Assembly (NCBI RefSeq): GCF_004137355.1
Contig: NZ_SDVB01000216.1
Location: 57,052 to 121,051 of the forward strand
Length of the DNA stretch: 64,000 nt
DNA from: Ciceribacter ferrooxidans
GTDB taxonomy: Bacteria > Pseudomonadota > Alphaproteobacteria > Rhizobiales > Rhizobiaceae
Direction: 5' to 3'
The first letter of the stretch is position 1. Each line of letters begins with the position of its first letter. The notes beneath the pieces are model-generated. The model worked only from the letters and a program-made list of their open reading frames with translations, was not told where the DNA came from and ran no database searches. Below are positions 55,535 through 63,840 of this stretch, piece after piece. Both the position numbers and the translations under genes were made by a program.

Positions 55535-56141
55535 TTTTCCCCTCGTAAATGCCAAGCCCCTCAAGGCTGGTGCGCGCGGCGAGCCAGAGCTCCTCCTCGC
55601 TACGCACTGCCTTCGACAGCGTGTTGATGCCGATCAGCAGCGATTGCAGGGCCAGGGCCTTGCCGTGCACGTCAGTGTCGGCGGCGAGTTCGCCGCGGGC
55701 CACGGCAAATTCAAGCAAGGTCTCGAACCGCGCGGCGCTGGCGAGCACGGCCGCAACCAAGATAGAGCCGAGCTGCGCGTGCGGACCGCCAGCAAGCTCG
55801 CAGAGGCTGTTGATCGCCAGGCATCCCCTTGCTTCCGGATCGCGTCCGCGGGCCGCGCAGACCTTCCGGAACGTGTCCGAGATCAGAAATCTGACCGAGC
55901 GAGCCGGCGTGCCTTCATAGAGCACCCGGTCGGGGGACTGCGCGAAATAGGCAGCGAGCGCCGCCCGGAACAAATCGTCGCGCGTCCCGAACGTATTGTA
56001 ATAGCTCGACCGGGTGATGCCGAGCTTTTCGGAGATCGCCTTGACGGAGCTGGCCTCATAGCCTGAGCGCCAAATCTCCTGCATCACTTTTTCAACTGCG
56101 GCATCCCGGTCGAATTGTAGGGGTCGAGCCAAGAGTGACAT
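55527..56141 (-). CDS. TetR-family regulator of the 54.9-57.6 kb gene group
   Basis: A 204-residue protein with a TetR N-terminus (QFDRDAAVEKVMQEIWRSGY, ISEKLGITRSSYYNTFGTRD) and a TetR_C-type ligand domain with ARGCLAINSLCELAGG. The recognition helix RSSYYNTFG is typical of AcrR/NemR-like regulators of electrophile or dehalogenase genes. Two palindromic operators lie between its start and the next gene. Likely represses itself, the glycosylase and the divergent genes. Confidence 0.88.
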   Translation of the reverse strand: MSLLARPLQFDRDAAVEKVMQEIWRSGYEASSVKAISEKLGITRSSYYNTFGTRDDLFRAALAAYFAQSPDRVLYEGTPARSVRFLISDTFRKVCAARGRDPEARGCLAINSLCELAGGPHAQLGSILVAAVLASAARFETLLEFAVARGELAADTDVHGKALALQSLLIGINTLSKAVRSEEELWLAARTSLEGLGIYEGKNA

Positions 56142-56154
56142 CCTTCCAGAATAT

Positions 56155-56176
56155 TTCTAGACACCTATGGACAAAA
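56155..56176. promoter_or_regulatory. Candidate TetR operator, site A
   Basis: On the minus strand it reads TTTTGTCCATAGGTGTCTAG plus AA, 14 bp upstream of the TetR start codon. It matches 18 of 22 bases with the site at 62112-62133, including both TTTTGTCCAT and TGTCTA arms. Confidence 0.6.
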
Positions 56177-56188
56177 TCCCTTGGGCGT

Positions 56189-56212
56189 GTTTTGTACATA
56201 GATGCTTAAAAC
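56189..56212. promoter_or_regulatory. Candidate TetR operator, site B
   Basis: A 24-bp site, GTTTTGTACAT...TGCTTAAAAC, flanked by GTG/CAC so that GTGTTTT and AAAACAC pair. It shares 18 of 24 bases with the site at 62111-62134, and lies in the 5' region of the DUF1330 remnant, facing right. Confidence 0.6.
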
Positions 56213-56238
56213 ACCGTGCGTCAAGAAGGAAGCCCCGA

Positions 56239-56526
56239 ATGAGTGCATTTTTCGCCTTACGAATCAGAATTCGCGATCCCGATTCAGATGGAGTCCGACA
56301 GTGCCGCGGCCGCGCCCACCGTCGCGGCACATGGCGGCGAGGTACTTGCCTGCGGAAATTTGCCGAGGCTGTGCTTAGGACGGGCGTGCCCCACGCTACC
56401 GGCGTGATCCGGCTTGGCGATCTCGCGGCGGCCCGCGCCGGATTTGGGTTACCCGGATGCCGGGCACTGTCTGATTTGCGGGAGGCCGCGGGCGAGATGG
56501 AGTTCCTCGTGTACGACGCGTTCTAA
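56239..56526 (+). pseudogene. DUF1330-family protein remnant
   Basis: The frame begins MSAFFALRIRIRDPDS, then a shift is needed to read AAAAPTVAAHGGEVLACG, and a second shift returns to KFAEAVLRTGVPHATGVIRL and FLVYDAF. The pieces align with the DUF1330 protein at 61084-61374 (AAHGGELVLRGKAEAALAGA). Two near-compensating frameshifts leave the middle third scrambled. Confidence 0.65.
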
Positions 56527-56605
56527 GCGCCACCGTTCGCAAACCCTGCACCCCCTAAACCACGAAATGACCGGCCGCGACCAGCGCGCCGGAGAGGAGA
56601 TGTTT

Positions 56606-57589
56606 ATGCTTAAGACCCTAGCAGTTGCGGCGCTTGTCGCATCCAGTTCCCTGGTGGCGTCGCGGCCGGCTGCCGCCCAGGATGTCGCCTCCAAGCTCCC
56701 CGCCCTTCCCATCGCCGAAGAGCTCACTATCCCCCGCCGTGAAATAGCGGTTCTGGGAAGCACCATGTCCTATCTCGAGCAGGGAAAGGGCGAGGTAGTC
56801 CTGTTTCTGCACGGGAACCCAAGCGCCGCCTATTTGTGGCGCAATGTCATCCCTTCGGTCTCCCTAAGCCATCGCGCCGTCGCGGTCGATTTGATTGGCA
56901 TGGGTCATTCAGGGAAGCCCGACATCCAATACGGATTCGCCGATCACGCGCGATATCTCGACGCCTTCGTCGAGGCGATGGGGCTGGAGCGGATCACGTT
57001 GGTAGGCCATGACTGGGGCGCGGCACTGGCCTGGGACTTTGCCCGCCGCCATCCGGACAAGGTCGTCCGCCTCGCTTTCATGGAGGGTGTCCTGCCACCT
57101 GCCTTCCCGCAGCCCTCCTACGAAGCGATGGGTAAGGAGATGGGCGGCATGTTCCGTGCCATGCGGGATCCGCAGGAAGGGCGCCGGATGATCATGGAGA
57201 ACAATATGTTCGTCGAGCAGATTCTGCCGATGATGATCAACCGTTCGCTGGGTGAAAAGGCCCGACGCGAATATGGTCTTCCCTATCGCCAGATCGGGGA
57301 TCGCCTGCCAACCTGGGCATGGCCTCGTGACGTTCCCATTGGGGGTGAGCCCGCGTCCAGTGTCAGACTCATGAATGACATCCAGTCCTTCATGGCAAAG
57401 ACGCGGATGCCCGTCCTCCTCGCCTATGCGGACCCGGGCGTACTTGTGCCCCCGCAGGCGGTGCCCTTCTACACGGGGCTCATTAGGAACTTGGAAACGG
57501 CCTTCGTGGGCCAGGGCTTGCACTTCATTCAGGAAGACCAGCCCGCCGCGATCGGCCGTGCGCTCGCCGACTGGCTGCGCAGGAACTGA
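56606..57589 (+). CDS. Exported alpha/beta hydrolase, haloalkane-dehalogenase-like
   Basis: Start taken at ATG 56606 (MLKTLAVAALVASSS), with GGAGAGGAG just upstream; ATG 56600 is an alternative. After a signal peptide (cleavage near AAAQDV) the mature part has VVLFLHGNPSAAYLWRNVIP (oxyanion region with HGNP and Trp), VAVDLIGMGHSGKPDI, the nucleophile elbow LVGHDWGAALAW with Asp as nucleophile, and GLHFIQEDQPAAIG with the catalytic His. Asp nucleophile plus HGNP..W are typical of haloalkane dehalogenases; epoxide hydrolase is the main alternative. A periplasmic location is unusual for that family. It lies next to the TetR/operator pair that may control it. Confidence 0.85.
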   Translation: MLKTLAVAALVASSSLVASRPAAAQDVASKLPALPIAEELTIPRREIAVLGSTMSYLEQGKGEVVLFLHGNPSAAYLWRNVIPSVSLSHRAVAVDLIGMGHSGKPDIQYGFADHARYLDAFVEAMGLERITLVGHDWGAALAWDFARRHPDKVVRLAFMEGVLPPAFPQPSYEAMGKEMGGMFRAMRDPQEGRRMIMENNMFVEQILPMMINRSLGEKARREYGLPYRQIGDRLPTWAWPRDVPIGGEPASSVRLMNDIQSFMAKTRMPVLLAYADPGVLVPPQAVPFYTGLIRNLETAFVGQGLHFIQEDQPAAIGRALADWLRRN

Positions 57590-58300
57590 AAATGAGCCAT
57601 GGCGATGGTCGGCGCGTGGTCAGTGAAATGGCTGGGCAGGCGCGGGCCGTCGCCGGACAAGGCGCGGACCAATCCACGCTGATAATTCTCCGCGGCCTAG
57701 AACAACACTTTGCCTGCGGGGATGGTGACTGACGTCACGAAACAATCTACGAGGGTTCGGAATGTCACTTGCGATAGGCGGGTAGGTGATTGAGCAGCTA
57801 TTCTGGATGCGGCGTTGAGGAAGGCCGTGCGCTCGCTCGGATGGTCTCATGCCTTGCGGTCTGGTTGGCGGTCGTTCCGCCCGCGGTCGCGTCCGGCGCG
57901 CAAACGCTTCACGCGCCGGAGGCCGTGAGGTCCGACATCCTCGAAATGATCGAGATCCTCAAGCGGATGCGCGCCAATGTCAACTTCTCCGTCGACGAGG
58001 CAGAAGTACAGGCGGCCGCAGAGCGAATAGGTCACAGCCCGGCGTCCCCACGTCGGATCGGGAATCCTGTGCGCGTCTGGCACCGATTAATCCGGTGCTG
58101 GCGGATCGCGACGGCCACTCGCGCGCCGGGTCGACCGTGGCGGATGCAATCGGCGTCAAGCTATATGAGCGCATAACCCGGATCAGCGGGCGGGTCGCCG
58201 ACGCGATCATCACGACGTTGATGCCGCGCATGCGCGGCGAGGCCAAAAGTTTGCAGCGTTTCGTATCGAGCAACATGGCCCTGGATATTGTTGGGCACTG
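57590..58300. other. Decayed region without an intact gene
   Basis: Open frames here change protein sense partway. The + strand from 57838 reads SDILEMIEILKRMRANVNFS then VDEAEVQAAAERIG, and from ~58080 another frame reads STVADAIGVKLYERITRISG and PRMRGEAKSLQRFVSS. They look like pieces of former coding sequence but I cannot name the families. No intact gene, RNA or repeat is seen. Confidence 0.45.
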
Positions 58301-58547
58301 ACAGGCCCACAGGAAAGCACTTCGATCGAGGTCTTGAGCACGGGGCGGCGGAAGCGAGGAGCGCCACGCTCGAAGCGCGCCGCTCCGCCAGCGATGCGGC
58401 GGGAGAAAGCCCGTTCACGCTTGTCCGTCCTCGTCCCTGCGTCGAATAGCTTCCGTTGCGTCCGAGCTTGCCGAAGAGTTCGCCGAGTTCATCGGCGAGA
58501 GCTTCAATGCGATCGAAGCGGAGCGTCGGGACATTCTTGCGATTGAC

Positions 58548-58906
58548 GGGGCCGCAATAGCCTACTATGCCAGCCTCGGCGTCACCGTCACCCGCGCTGT
58601 GACCGACAACGGCTCATGCTGCCGAGCCAAAGCTCTTGCCAAAGCCTGATGCAAACTCGGGCTCAAGCACGTCGGAACGAAGCCCCATGGGCCCAGGGAC
58701 GACGCGGAGGCAGAGCGCTTCATCCGAACGTCAGCGCGCGAGTCGGTCTACGCTGTCGCCCATCCGAACTGAGAGCGGCGCGCCGCGCAACTGGCGGTCT
58801 TGCTCTACGGCTACAGTTAGCATGGACGACACCGCGGCCTAGAGTCCAAAACACCGATCAGCCGCCTCGGTGTAACCAAGGACAACCTGTTGAGGCTCCA
58901 CACCTA
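58548..58906 (+). mobile_element. IS481-family transposase remnant
   Basis: The frame reads AIAYYASLGVTVTRAVTDNG, SCCRAKALAKA, then an in-frame TGA, CKLGLKHVGTKP, AEAERFIRTSARESVYAVAH, another TGA, ERRAAQLAVLLYGYS, and finally KTPISRLGVTKDNLLRLHT before TAG 58906. These are the conserved rve core and C-terminus of IS481 transposases. Several in-frame stops and substitutions show that it is dead. Its 5' half is missing. Confidence 0.8.
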
Positions 58907-59141
58907 GACTGGCCGGCCGCTGGACCACGTAATCAACGATCTCTGGCCCCGGCGCCGCTTTGGTGATGATAAGACTCTCCGCTGCAAAATCGAACCACTC
59001 GGACTCCTTGTAACGCATGAGAGGTTGTTCGTCGGGTAGGGCCGCCAAGACCTGTTGGGACCAAAGTTGGATCTTTTCGCGGTCGCCGCACGCAGACGCA
59101 CCGAAAGCGATATCTATTCTGACCAACTCAACCGCCGGCAA
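58839..59141 (-). CDS. Unknown 100-aa protein, C-terminus overlapping an IS remnant
   Basis: Reads VELVRIDIAFGASACGDREK, IQLWSQQVLAALPDEQPLMR and YKESEWFDFAAESLIITKAA. No family recognised. The last ~22 residues are antisense to the IS481 end, so the original C-terminus was probably cut off by that insertion. It may be an inactive fragment. Confidence 0.4.
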   Translation of the reverse strand: MPAVELVRIDIAFGASACGDREKIQLWSQQVLAALPDEQPLMRYKESEWFDFAAESLIITKAAPGPEIVDYVVQRPASLGVEPQQVVLGYTEAADRCFGL

Positions 59142-59171
59142 CCTGCGGTGACCCGTTGTAAACCAGACGGC

Positions 59172-59459
59172 CTAGCGCTCCATCACCTCATAGACGCGGA
59201 TGCTGGAAATGAATGGATTGGTCTGCGCCATTCTCTCGGCATCATCGAGACTCGCGGCGCTAATGATCATCACGCCAGTTACCGAATCGAGGCCCAGCGG
59301 CAAATCCTTCGTTCCCGCTGCAGAGACTTCAAGGCCGCTCCTAAGTCCGACCTGGTGAATGATGTTGTCCTTGAGGGAGTCAAACCAAGCTTTCCACGCC
59401 GACATGATCTCAGGTGTAGGCGTTTCAAATCCAATGGTGAGCAGGGCGAATTTCTTCAT
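59172..59459 (-). CDS. YCII-related protein
   Basis: A 95-residue protein, MKKFALLTIGFETPTPEIMS, with GLDSVTGVMIISAASLDDAE and FISSIRVYEVME. The small ferredoxin-like alpha/beta plan with a conserved His-Asp is that of YCII/DGPF proteins. They occur near detoxification genes; no defined reaction. Upstream of it lie MAPEG and TfoX-N genes on the same strand. Confidence 0.78.
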   Translation of the reverse strand: MKKFALLTIGFETPTPEIMSAWKAWFDSLKDNIIHQVGLRSGLEVSAAGTKDLPLGLDSVTGVMIISAASLDDAERMAQTNPFISSIRVYEVMER

Positions 59460-59487
59460 GTGCGGGCTCCTTTCCGAGGTTCAGCAT

Positions 59488-59934
59488 TTAATTGATGATC
59501 AAGACCACGGCGGCGTGGACGGCCATGACGGCAATGACGAAGAACCCCAAAGTATAGGCATTCCGCCTGAGCAAGGGGCGCCCTGACAGGTAGGCGAAGG
59601 TGTGAAGCAGCCGGGCGACCACGTAAAAGCCGGAATAGATGATCCCCGCGATCTCGGAGGCGCCAGCGGCAAGGTAGATCGCACCAGCGATTGCGAACAC
59701 CAGCAGGTTTTCAAGGTCGTTACGATGCGCGCGTCCAATTCTCGCAACTGCTTCGGAATCGAGCTCGACATGGGTTCCTTTCAACCATGCGGCGTCCTCA
59801 GCGTTGATAAATTGCTTGATTCGCCCGCGCGTTGCGGCTGTCGCGGCACCAAGGACGAGTGCTTTGAGGCCCAGAAAGAGTACCGCCAGACCAAAGATGG
59901 TCAGCAACGGATAGTGGACAGAATATTCATTCAT
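59488..59934 (-). CDS. MAPEG-family membrane protein
   Basis: Start at ATG 59934, with CAAGGAGAG upstream; 148 residues and four membrane helices. LLTIFGLAVLFLGLKALVLG, the VELDSEAVARIGRAHRNDLE loop (with the conserved R..N..E), IAGIIYSGFYVVARLLHTFA and GFFVIAVMAVHAAVVLI match MAPEG proteins, which include glutathione-dependent enzymes. The ATG overlaps the TGA of the TfoX-N gene. Confidence 0.88.
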   Translation of the reverse strand: MNEYSVHYPLLTIFGLAVLFLGLKALVLGAATAATRGRIKQFINAEDAAWLKGTHVELDSEAVARIGRAHRNDLENLLVFAIAGAIYLAAGASEIAGIIYSGFYVVARLLHTFAYLSGRPLLRRNAYTLGFFVIAVMAVHAAVVLIIN

Positions 59935-60332
59935 AAGACTCTCCTTGATTGAGGGACGGCCGGTTTTGGCGCACGTGGTTTCGATTTGCGCGCCTTGGGC
60001 TCCTTGGGAGGCAGCTTGCCGACATAGTCCAGGGTCATTTGGACCCACGCACGCAATTCGGAATCGCTGCTCACGCCGCGAGGTTCGACAAGAATAAATC
60101 CAGCCATCGGACGGCCAGCGCCTAGGCAGCGCGTCGCGAATGGACGCGTCAGCGCATCGCTCTCCGCGGCAGCGCCAACACGCGCCATGAGGCCTTTGTT
60201 CGACACGCAGCAAAGCATGTTGCCGTTGAGCAGGAAGGTCAGACCCCCGAACATAGGCTTCGGGAGTATCGGTTGGCCGACGATCGCGCGGATCCGTTCT
60301 GCCAGTATCATGGCACTATCGTTCGCACTCAT
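59931..60332 (-). CDS. TfoX N-terminal domain protein
   Basis: Start at ATG 60332 (MSANDSAMILAERIRAIV); 133 residues. PKPMFGGLTFLLNGNMLCCV and LDYVGKLPP correspond to the TfoX_N fold (PF04993), with a Lys/Pro-rich tail. Not a competence regulator by itself; single-domain versions are widespread. Divergent from the HxlR regulator. Confidence 0.85.
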   Translation of the reverse strand: MSANDSAMILAERIRAIVGQPILPKPMFGGLTFLLNGNMLCCVSNKGLMARVGAAAESDALTRPFATRCLGAGRPMAGFILVEPRGVSSDSELRAWVQMTLDYVGKLPPKEPKARKSKPRAPKPAVPQSRRVL

Positions 60333-60412
60333 ATTTGCATCCCATTCGCTTGTCTTTCGCAAGTGTTCCAGATTCAATTGCAAACCGCAAGAGATTTTCC
60401 TATGGTTCTCCC

Positions 60413-60832
60413 ATGAATGGTAGAACCCGCACGAAACGTCGATCTGATTGCCCCCTGAACGTGTCTCTTGAGATATTCGGGGACCGATGGACGCTTCTCA
60501 TCGTGCGCGATCTGATGCTCAAGGGCCGCAGCCGATTCGGCGAATTGCTCGAGGGTGGAGAGGGTATTGCCTCCAACATATTGACGGATCGGCTGGGCAG
60601 GCTGGAGGCGCACAGCCTGGTCGAGCGCCGCCGCGATCCGGCAGACGCGCGCCGATTTTGCTACCGGCTGACGCAGCGCGGCATTGATCTAGCCCCTGTG
60701 CTATTTGAAATGATCCTCTGGGCAGCCCAACACGAAGCGACCGCGGCGCCGCCGGAAGAGGTCGAGGAGATGTTGCGCAACCGCTCCGGATACCTCGCGT
60801 CGGTTCGTCAAGCGTGGACCGCCACCAAGTAG
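60413..60832 (+). CDS. HxlR-family transcriptional regulator
   Basis: Start at ATG 60413 (MNGRTRTKRRSDCPLNVSLE); 139 residues. The winged helix LEIFGDRWTLLIVRDLMLKG, RFGELLEGGEGIASNILTDR, and LVERRRDPADARRFCYRLT match HxlR, with the N-terminal Cys (CPL) that in HypR/HxlR relatives senses thiol or carbonyl stress. Probably controls the divergent TfoX-N/MAPEG/YCII genes. Confidence 0.88.
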   Translation: MNGRTRTKRRSDCPLNVSLEIFGDRWTLLIVRDLMLKGRSRFGELLEGGEGIASNILTDRLGRLEAHSLVERRRDPADARRFCYRLTQRGIDLAPVLFEMILWAAQHEATAAPPEEVEEMLRNRSGYLASVRQAWTATK

Positions 60833-61083
60833 TCAAGATAATCCAGCGGGACGGAATCGATGACATTGCAGGCCCAGACGTCGCGACCAGCATCAAAGAG
60901 CCGCCGCATGCTCCGCCCTTAGGCGGTCCCACCCGGTGACACCAGTGAGATTGTTGAGCGACACGAGCCGGTGATCGCGGCAAGGCCCGTTTCCTCGAAT
61001 CACTCATCAGCTTGGAGGTGGACGCCGCGACACATAGAATTGTCGCGACGATCGATTTCATTGCGGACCCCTTTTCCGCCCGC
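60833..61083. other. Gap with no recognised feature
   Basis: About 250 bp between the HxlR and DUF1330 genes. Frames here lack ribosome sites and family features; possibly another decayed remnant. Confidence 0.4.
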
Positions 61084-61374
61084 TCAAACTGGCGCGCTGT
61101 AGATGATAATGGTCATGTCCGCAGCCGCGTCGCGCAGCGGGATCAGAGCTTGATAAGCCTCCGACTGGAACCAGGCCTGTAGTGCGCCAAGATCAGGAAA
61201 GCGCACGATGCCGACGGCTTGGTGTGCGAGCGCGCCGGCGAGCGCCGCTTCGGCCTTCCCGCGCAAGACCAGCTCACCTCCATGCGCGGCGAACGTAGTC
61301 CCGGACTTTTGCGCGTAGTCCTGAAACTTGTCGGCATCCTTCACGCTGACTGTAGCGACAAAAAAAGCTGGCAT
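61084..61374 (-). CDS. DUF1330-family protein
   Basis: A 96-residue intact member: MPAFFVATVSVKDADKFQDY, AAHGGELVLRGKAEAALAGA, VGIVRFPDLGALQAWFQSEA and PLRDAAADMTIIIYSAPV. Dimeric alpha+beta barrel fold; function unknown. Ribosome site AAAGGAG upstream of ATG 61374. It follows the peroxiredoxin gene by 20 bp and is probably cotranscribed. A broken paralogue is at 56239. Confidence 0.85.
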   Translation of the reverse strand: MPAFFVATVSVKDADKFQDYAQKSGTTFAAHGGELVLRGKAEAALAGALAHQAVGIVRFPDLGALQAWFQSEAYQALIPLRDAAADMTIIIYSAPV

Positions 61375-61394
61375 TGTGTCTCCTTTAGTTTGCG

Positions 61395-62075
61395 TCAGGC
61401 GACCAGGCCATGCACCGCCTTGATGATGTGTTCGACCTCAGCGCGACGCCTGTAGTTGTTTGGAACAAAGGCCCATGCGATAACGCCGTTGGGCGCGATC
61501 ACGTAGGTGGCGGGATCGGGAAACGCGAAACTGTCGTCGCCATTGGCGGCGACAACATCGACCTTCAGCATCGAAAGCAGTCGGCGATGACTTTCCGGCA
61601 GCGTGAATACGAGACCGAACGCGCGTGCGACTGCGTTGCGCTCGTCATGAAGAATGTCGAATGGCACATTCTCGGGAGCGCCGGCGAGGAGACTCTCATC
61701 GACGCCATTAGCGAGATAAATTTCCATCGCCTGCGGCTTTTCTGGCGATAGAGCGACCAGTTGTGCGCCGGCGCTGCGGATTTCGTCGAGCCTCTGCGCG
61801 TACTCGTGGATCTGCAGATTGCAGTAGGGACACCATATCCCGCGGTAGAACGTGAGCACGACGGGCCCGCGAGCCAGGTAGTCGGCCAGCGTACGCGGCT
61901 GTCCATTCTGGTTTGCCAGACTAAAGACCGGCGCGATCGCCCCCGCTCCGAGCGCACGCTCGGAGATATCGAGGGCACTGATTTCGCCCGCGCCCTGCTC
62001 GATGAGTGCAGACAGTTCCGGCGGAAGCTCTCTGCGAAACTGCGCAATCACCTCACGAATTTTCTGATTAAGCAT
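61395..62075 (-). CDS. Peroxiredoxin-like protein (AhpC/TSA fold)
   Basis: A 226-residue protein with a thioredoxin fold: AIAPVFSLANQNGQPRTLAD, VVLTFYRGIWCPYCNLQIHE (CPYC active site) and VALSPEKPQAMEIYLANG. CxxC in the YRGxWCPYC context is typical of the DUF899/AhpC-TSA-like peroxiredoxins. A 28-40 residue N-terminal helix (IREVIAQFRRELPPELSALI) precedes the domain. Ribosome site AGGAGA. Promoter region holds a long palindrome (62102-62143). Confidence 0.87.
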   Translation of the reverse strand: MLNQKIREVIAQFRRELPPELSALIEQGAGEISALDISERALGAGAIAPVFSLANQNGQPRTLADYLARGPVVLTFYRGIWCPYCNLQIHEYAQRLDEIRSAGAQLVALSPEKPQAMEIYLANGVDESLLAGAPENVPFDILHDERNAVARAFGLVFTLPESHRRLLSMLKVDVVAANGDDSFAFPDPATYVIAPNGVIAWAFVPNNYRRRAEVEHIIKAVHGLVA

Positions 62076-62101
62076 CTCGTCTCCTGTAAACTGCAGTTGG
62101 T

Positions 62102-62143
62102 GTGAGTTCTGTTTTGTCCATGACTGTCTAAAACAGAACTCAC
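62102..62143. promoter_or_regulatory. Long palindromic operator upstream of the peroxiredoxin gene
   Basis: GTGAGTTCTGTTTT (62102-62115), a 14-base spacer, then AAAACAGAACTCAC (62130-62143): perfect 14-bp inverted arms. The central 24 bp (62111-62134) matches operator sites A and B at 56.2 kb. It lies between the peroxiredoxin gene and the truncated TetR gene. Confidence 0.75.
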
Positions 62144-62181
62144 GTTATGTCCAGTGCTGTACAAAAGTTTTTGTGTGATGT

Positions 62182-62252
62182 TTGGGCCAACCGAGCAAGT
62201 TCGACCGATCTGAGACCATAACGGCCGTGATGAAAGAGATTTGGCGGCGTGA
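62182..62252 (+). pseudogene. TetR-family regulator truncated after ~23 codons
   Basis: Starts at a TTG near 62183 and reads GQPSKFDRSETITAVMKEIW then RR, matching the N-terminal helix of the TetR protein at 55527 (QFDRDAAVEKVMQEIWR). From about 62250 the sequence no longer continues the TetR fold and enters IS-related DNA. The gene was therefore cut before its helix-turn-helix was complete. Confidence 0.68.
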
Positions 62253-62339
62253 AACTTCGACGGAACGTCATCCACCGTCGAACGGCCCACGAAAGGCTTG
62301 GCGAGCGTATCCGGCACCTTCCGCGCAAGAACAAATCGA

Positions 62340-63440
62340 TCGGCCGGCCCCATGGTTAGTCGAGCTCATCGACGAACCAGCGTCGCGCCGGATCGAGCAC
62401 CGCAAGCTTTTCAACCAGTCGCGCCGGTGCGTTCCGAAAGCGCCTTCACCTACTTCGAGGCGCTGGCGCTCTATCTCAAGCGTCACGGTGCGCCGATCGC
62501 CTTTTATTCCGACAAGCATTCGGTGTTCCGGGTGGCGAAGAAGGATGCCAAGGGTGGTCAGGGCATGACCCAGTTCGGGCGCGCGCTTTGCGAGCTAAAC
62601 ATCGAGATTCTTTGCGCAAATTCGAGCCAGGCCAAGGGCCGTGTCGAGCGGATGAACCGAACCCTGCAGGACCGGTTGGTCAAGGAGTTGCGGCTTTCTG
62701 GCATCGATACCATGGAGGCGGGCAATGCGTTCTTGCCGGACTTCGTCGAGGACCACAATGCGCGCTTTGCGATCGTCCCTGCCCGCCCGAACGACCTGCA
62801 CAGGCCGCTGAATCTGGCGCCGGATCGGCTCGCCGAGATCTTGTGCAAGCGCGAGCAGCGTTATGTCGGATCACAGCTGACCTTTTCGTTCGAGTGCAAG
62901 CGGATCATGCTGGAGGAGACCGAGGTGACGCGTGGTCTGGTTGGCCGCTATGTCGAGACCTGTGCCTATGCTGACGGTCGGCTGGATGTGCGATGGAAGG
63001 GACATTCCCTGCCCTATCAGGTGTTTGACAAGGAACAGCGGGTGACGCATGCGGCGATCACCGAGAACAAGCGGCTTGGTGACGTTCCGGCCTACATCAA
63101 GGAGCTGCAGGATCAGAAGCCTTCGTCGAAGGTGAAGAGCAACAGCGAGAAGATTGGCTATAAGCCGCGTGGCCGCAAGCCGGGGCGAAGCAAGGATTTC
63201 ATGCAGGATCCGGCCGTGGTTGCGCGGCGAAAGGAAGCGTTGTCGCGGCTCGATGCTGCGGAGTGAATGAGCGGCTGGATTGTCTCAAGGCTAAAGCCGA
63301 CGGGGTGTGCCTCACCCGCCCCGATCTGATCTTGCAACCCGGTCCAGCCGGTCAGATCGGGGCTGATTGGCATGCCGTGTGGCGACCAAAGGGACATTTC
63401 AACTTTGCCCAACTGCGGACAATTCAAACGCGCCGCCACA
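62340..63440 (+). mobile_element. ISNCY-type insertion sequence remnant, 5'-truncated transposase
   Basis: The frame at ~62430-63266 reads SAFTYFEALALYLKRHGAPI, AFYSDKHSVFRVAKKDAKGG, NSSQAKGRVERMNRTLQDRL, AYADGRLDVRWKGHSLPY and RKPGRSKDFMQDPAVVARRK. This is the C-terminal two thirds of a rhizobial ISNCY transposase, with the catalytic core (YSDKH, QAKGRVERMNRT). The N-terminal helix-turn-helix and first Asp are missing or scrambled before 62430. The tail to about 63440 (with GGGACATTTCAACTTTG near 63388) looks like the element's 3' end. Not expected to move by itself. Confidence 0.8.
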
Positions 63441-63450
63441 CGTCGTTATG

Positions 63451-63835
63451 AAAAAATTGGTTATGATACTTCAGCCCATAACCTTGACACGGTCTTCGCG
63501 GCGCTCGCCGATCCGACGCGCCGGGCCATCTGGAGCGAACTTTCAATGCGCCGCGCACTCTGGTCTGGAAGGCCCGGACCGATCCAAGACTGCTCGCGCG
63601 CTGGTATGGCCCCGAGGTCGAGACGGTGATCCACAAGATTGACGTGACGCCGGGCGGGTTGTGGCTCAACGAAATGAAGATGGGGGGAGAATTCAAGCTA
63701 TCAGAAGACGGAGTTCACGGAGGTTCAGGCACCGGAAAGACTGGTCTGCCTCATGTCCAATACCGACGCGGACTGGAACATCGCCTCCAACCCCATGATG
63801 CCGAGTTTGGCAATGCCGCGTGAATTTTCCTCAGA
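63451..63835 (+). pseudogene. Remnant of an ArsR-type regulator joined to an AHSA1/SRPBCC gene
   Basis: From ~63480 the frame reads LDTVFAALADPTRRAIWSEL, the start of an ArsR/SmtB winged helix, then switches to FNAPRTLVWKARTDPRLLAR and WYGPEVETVIHKIDVTPGGL of an AHSA1/SRPBCC protein, and after another shift to YQKTEFTEVQAPERLVCLMS. These two gene types normally sit side by side as an operon; here an internal deletion joined their ends and removed both functions. Confidence 0.65.
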
Positions 63836-63840
63836 AGTGC

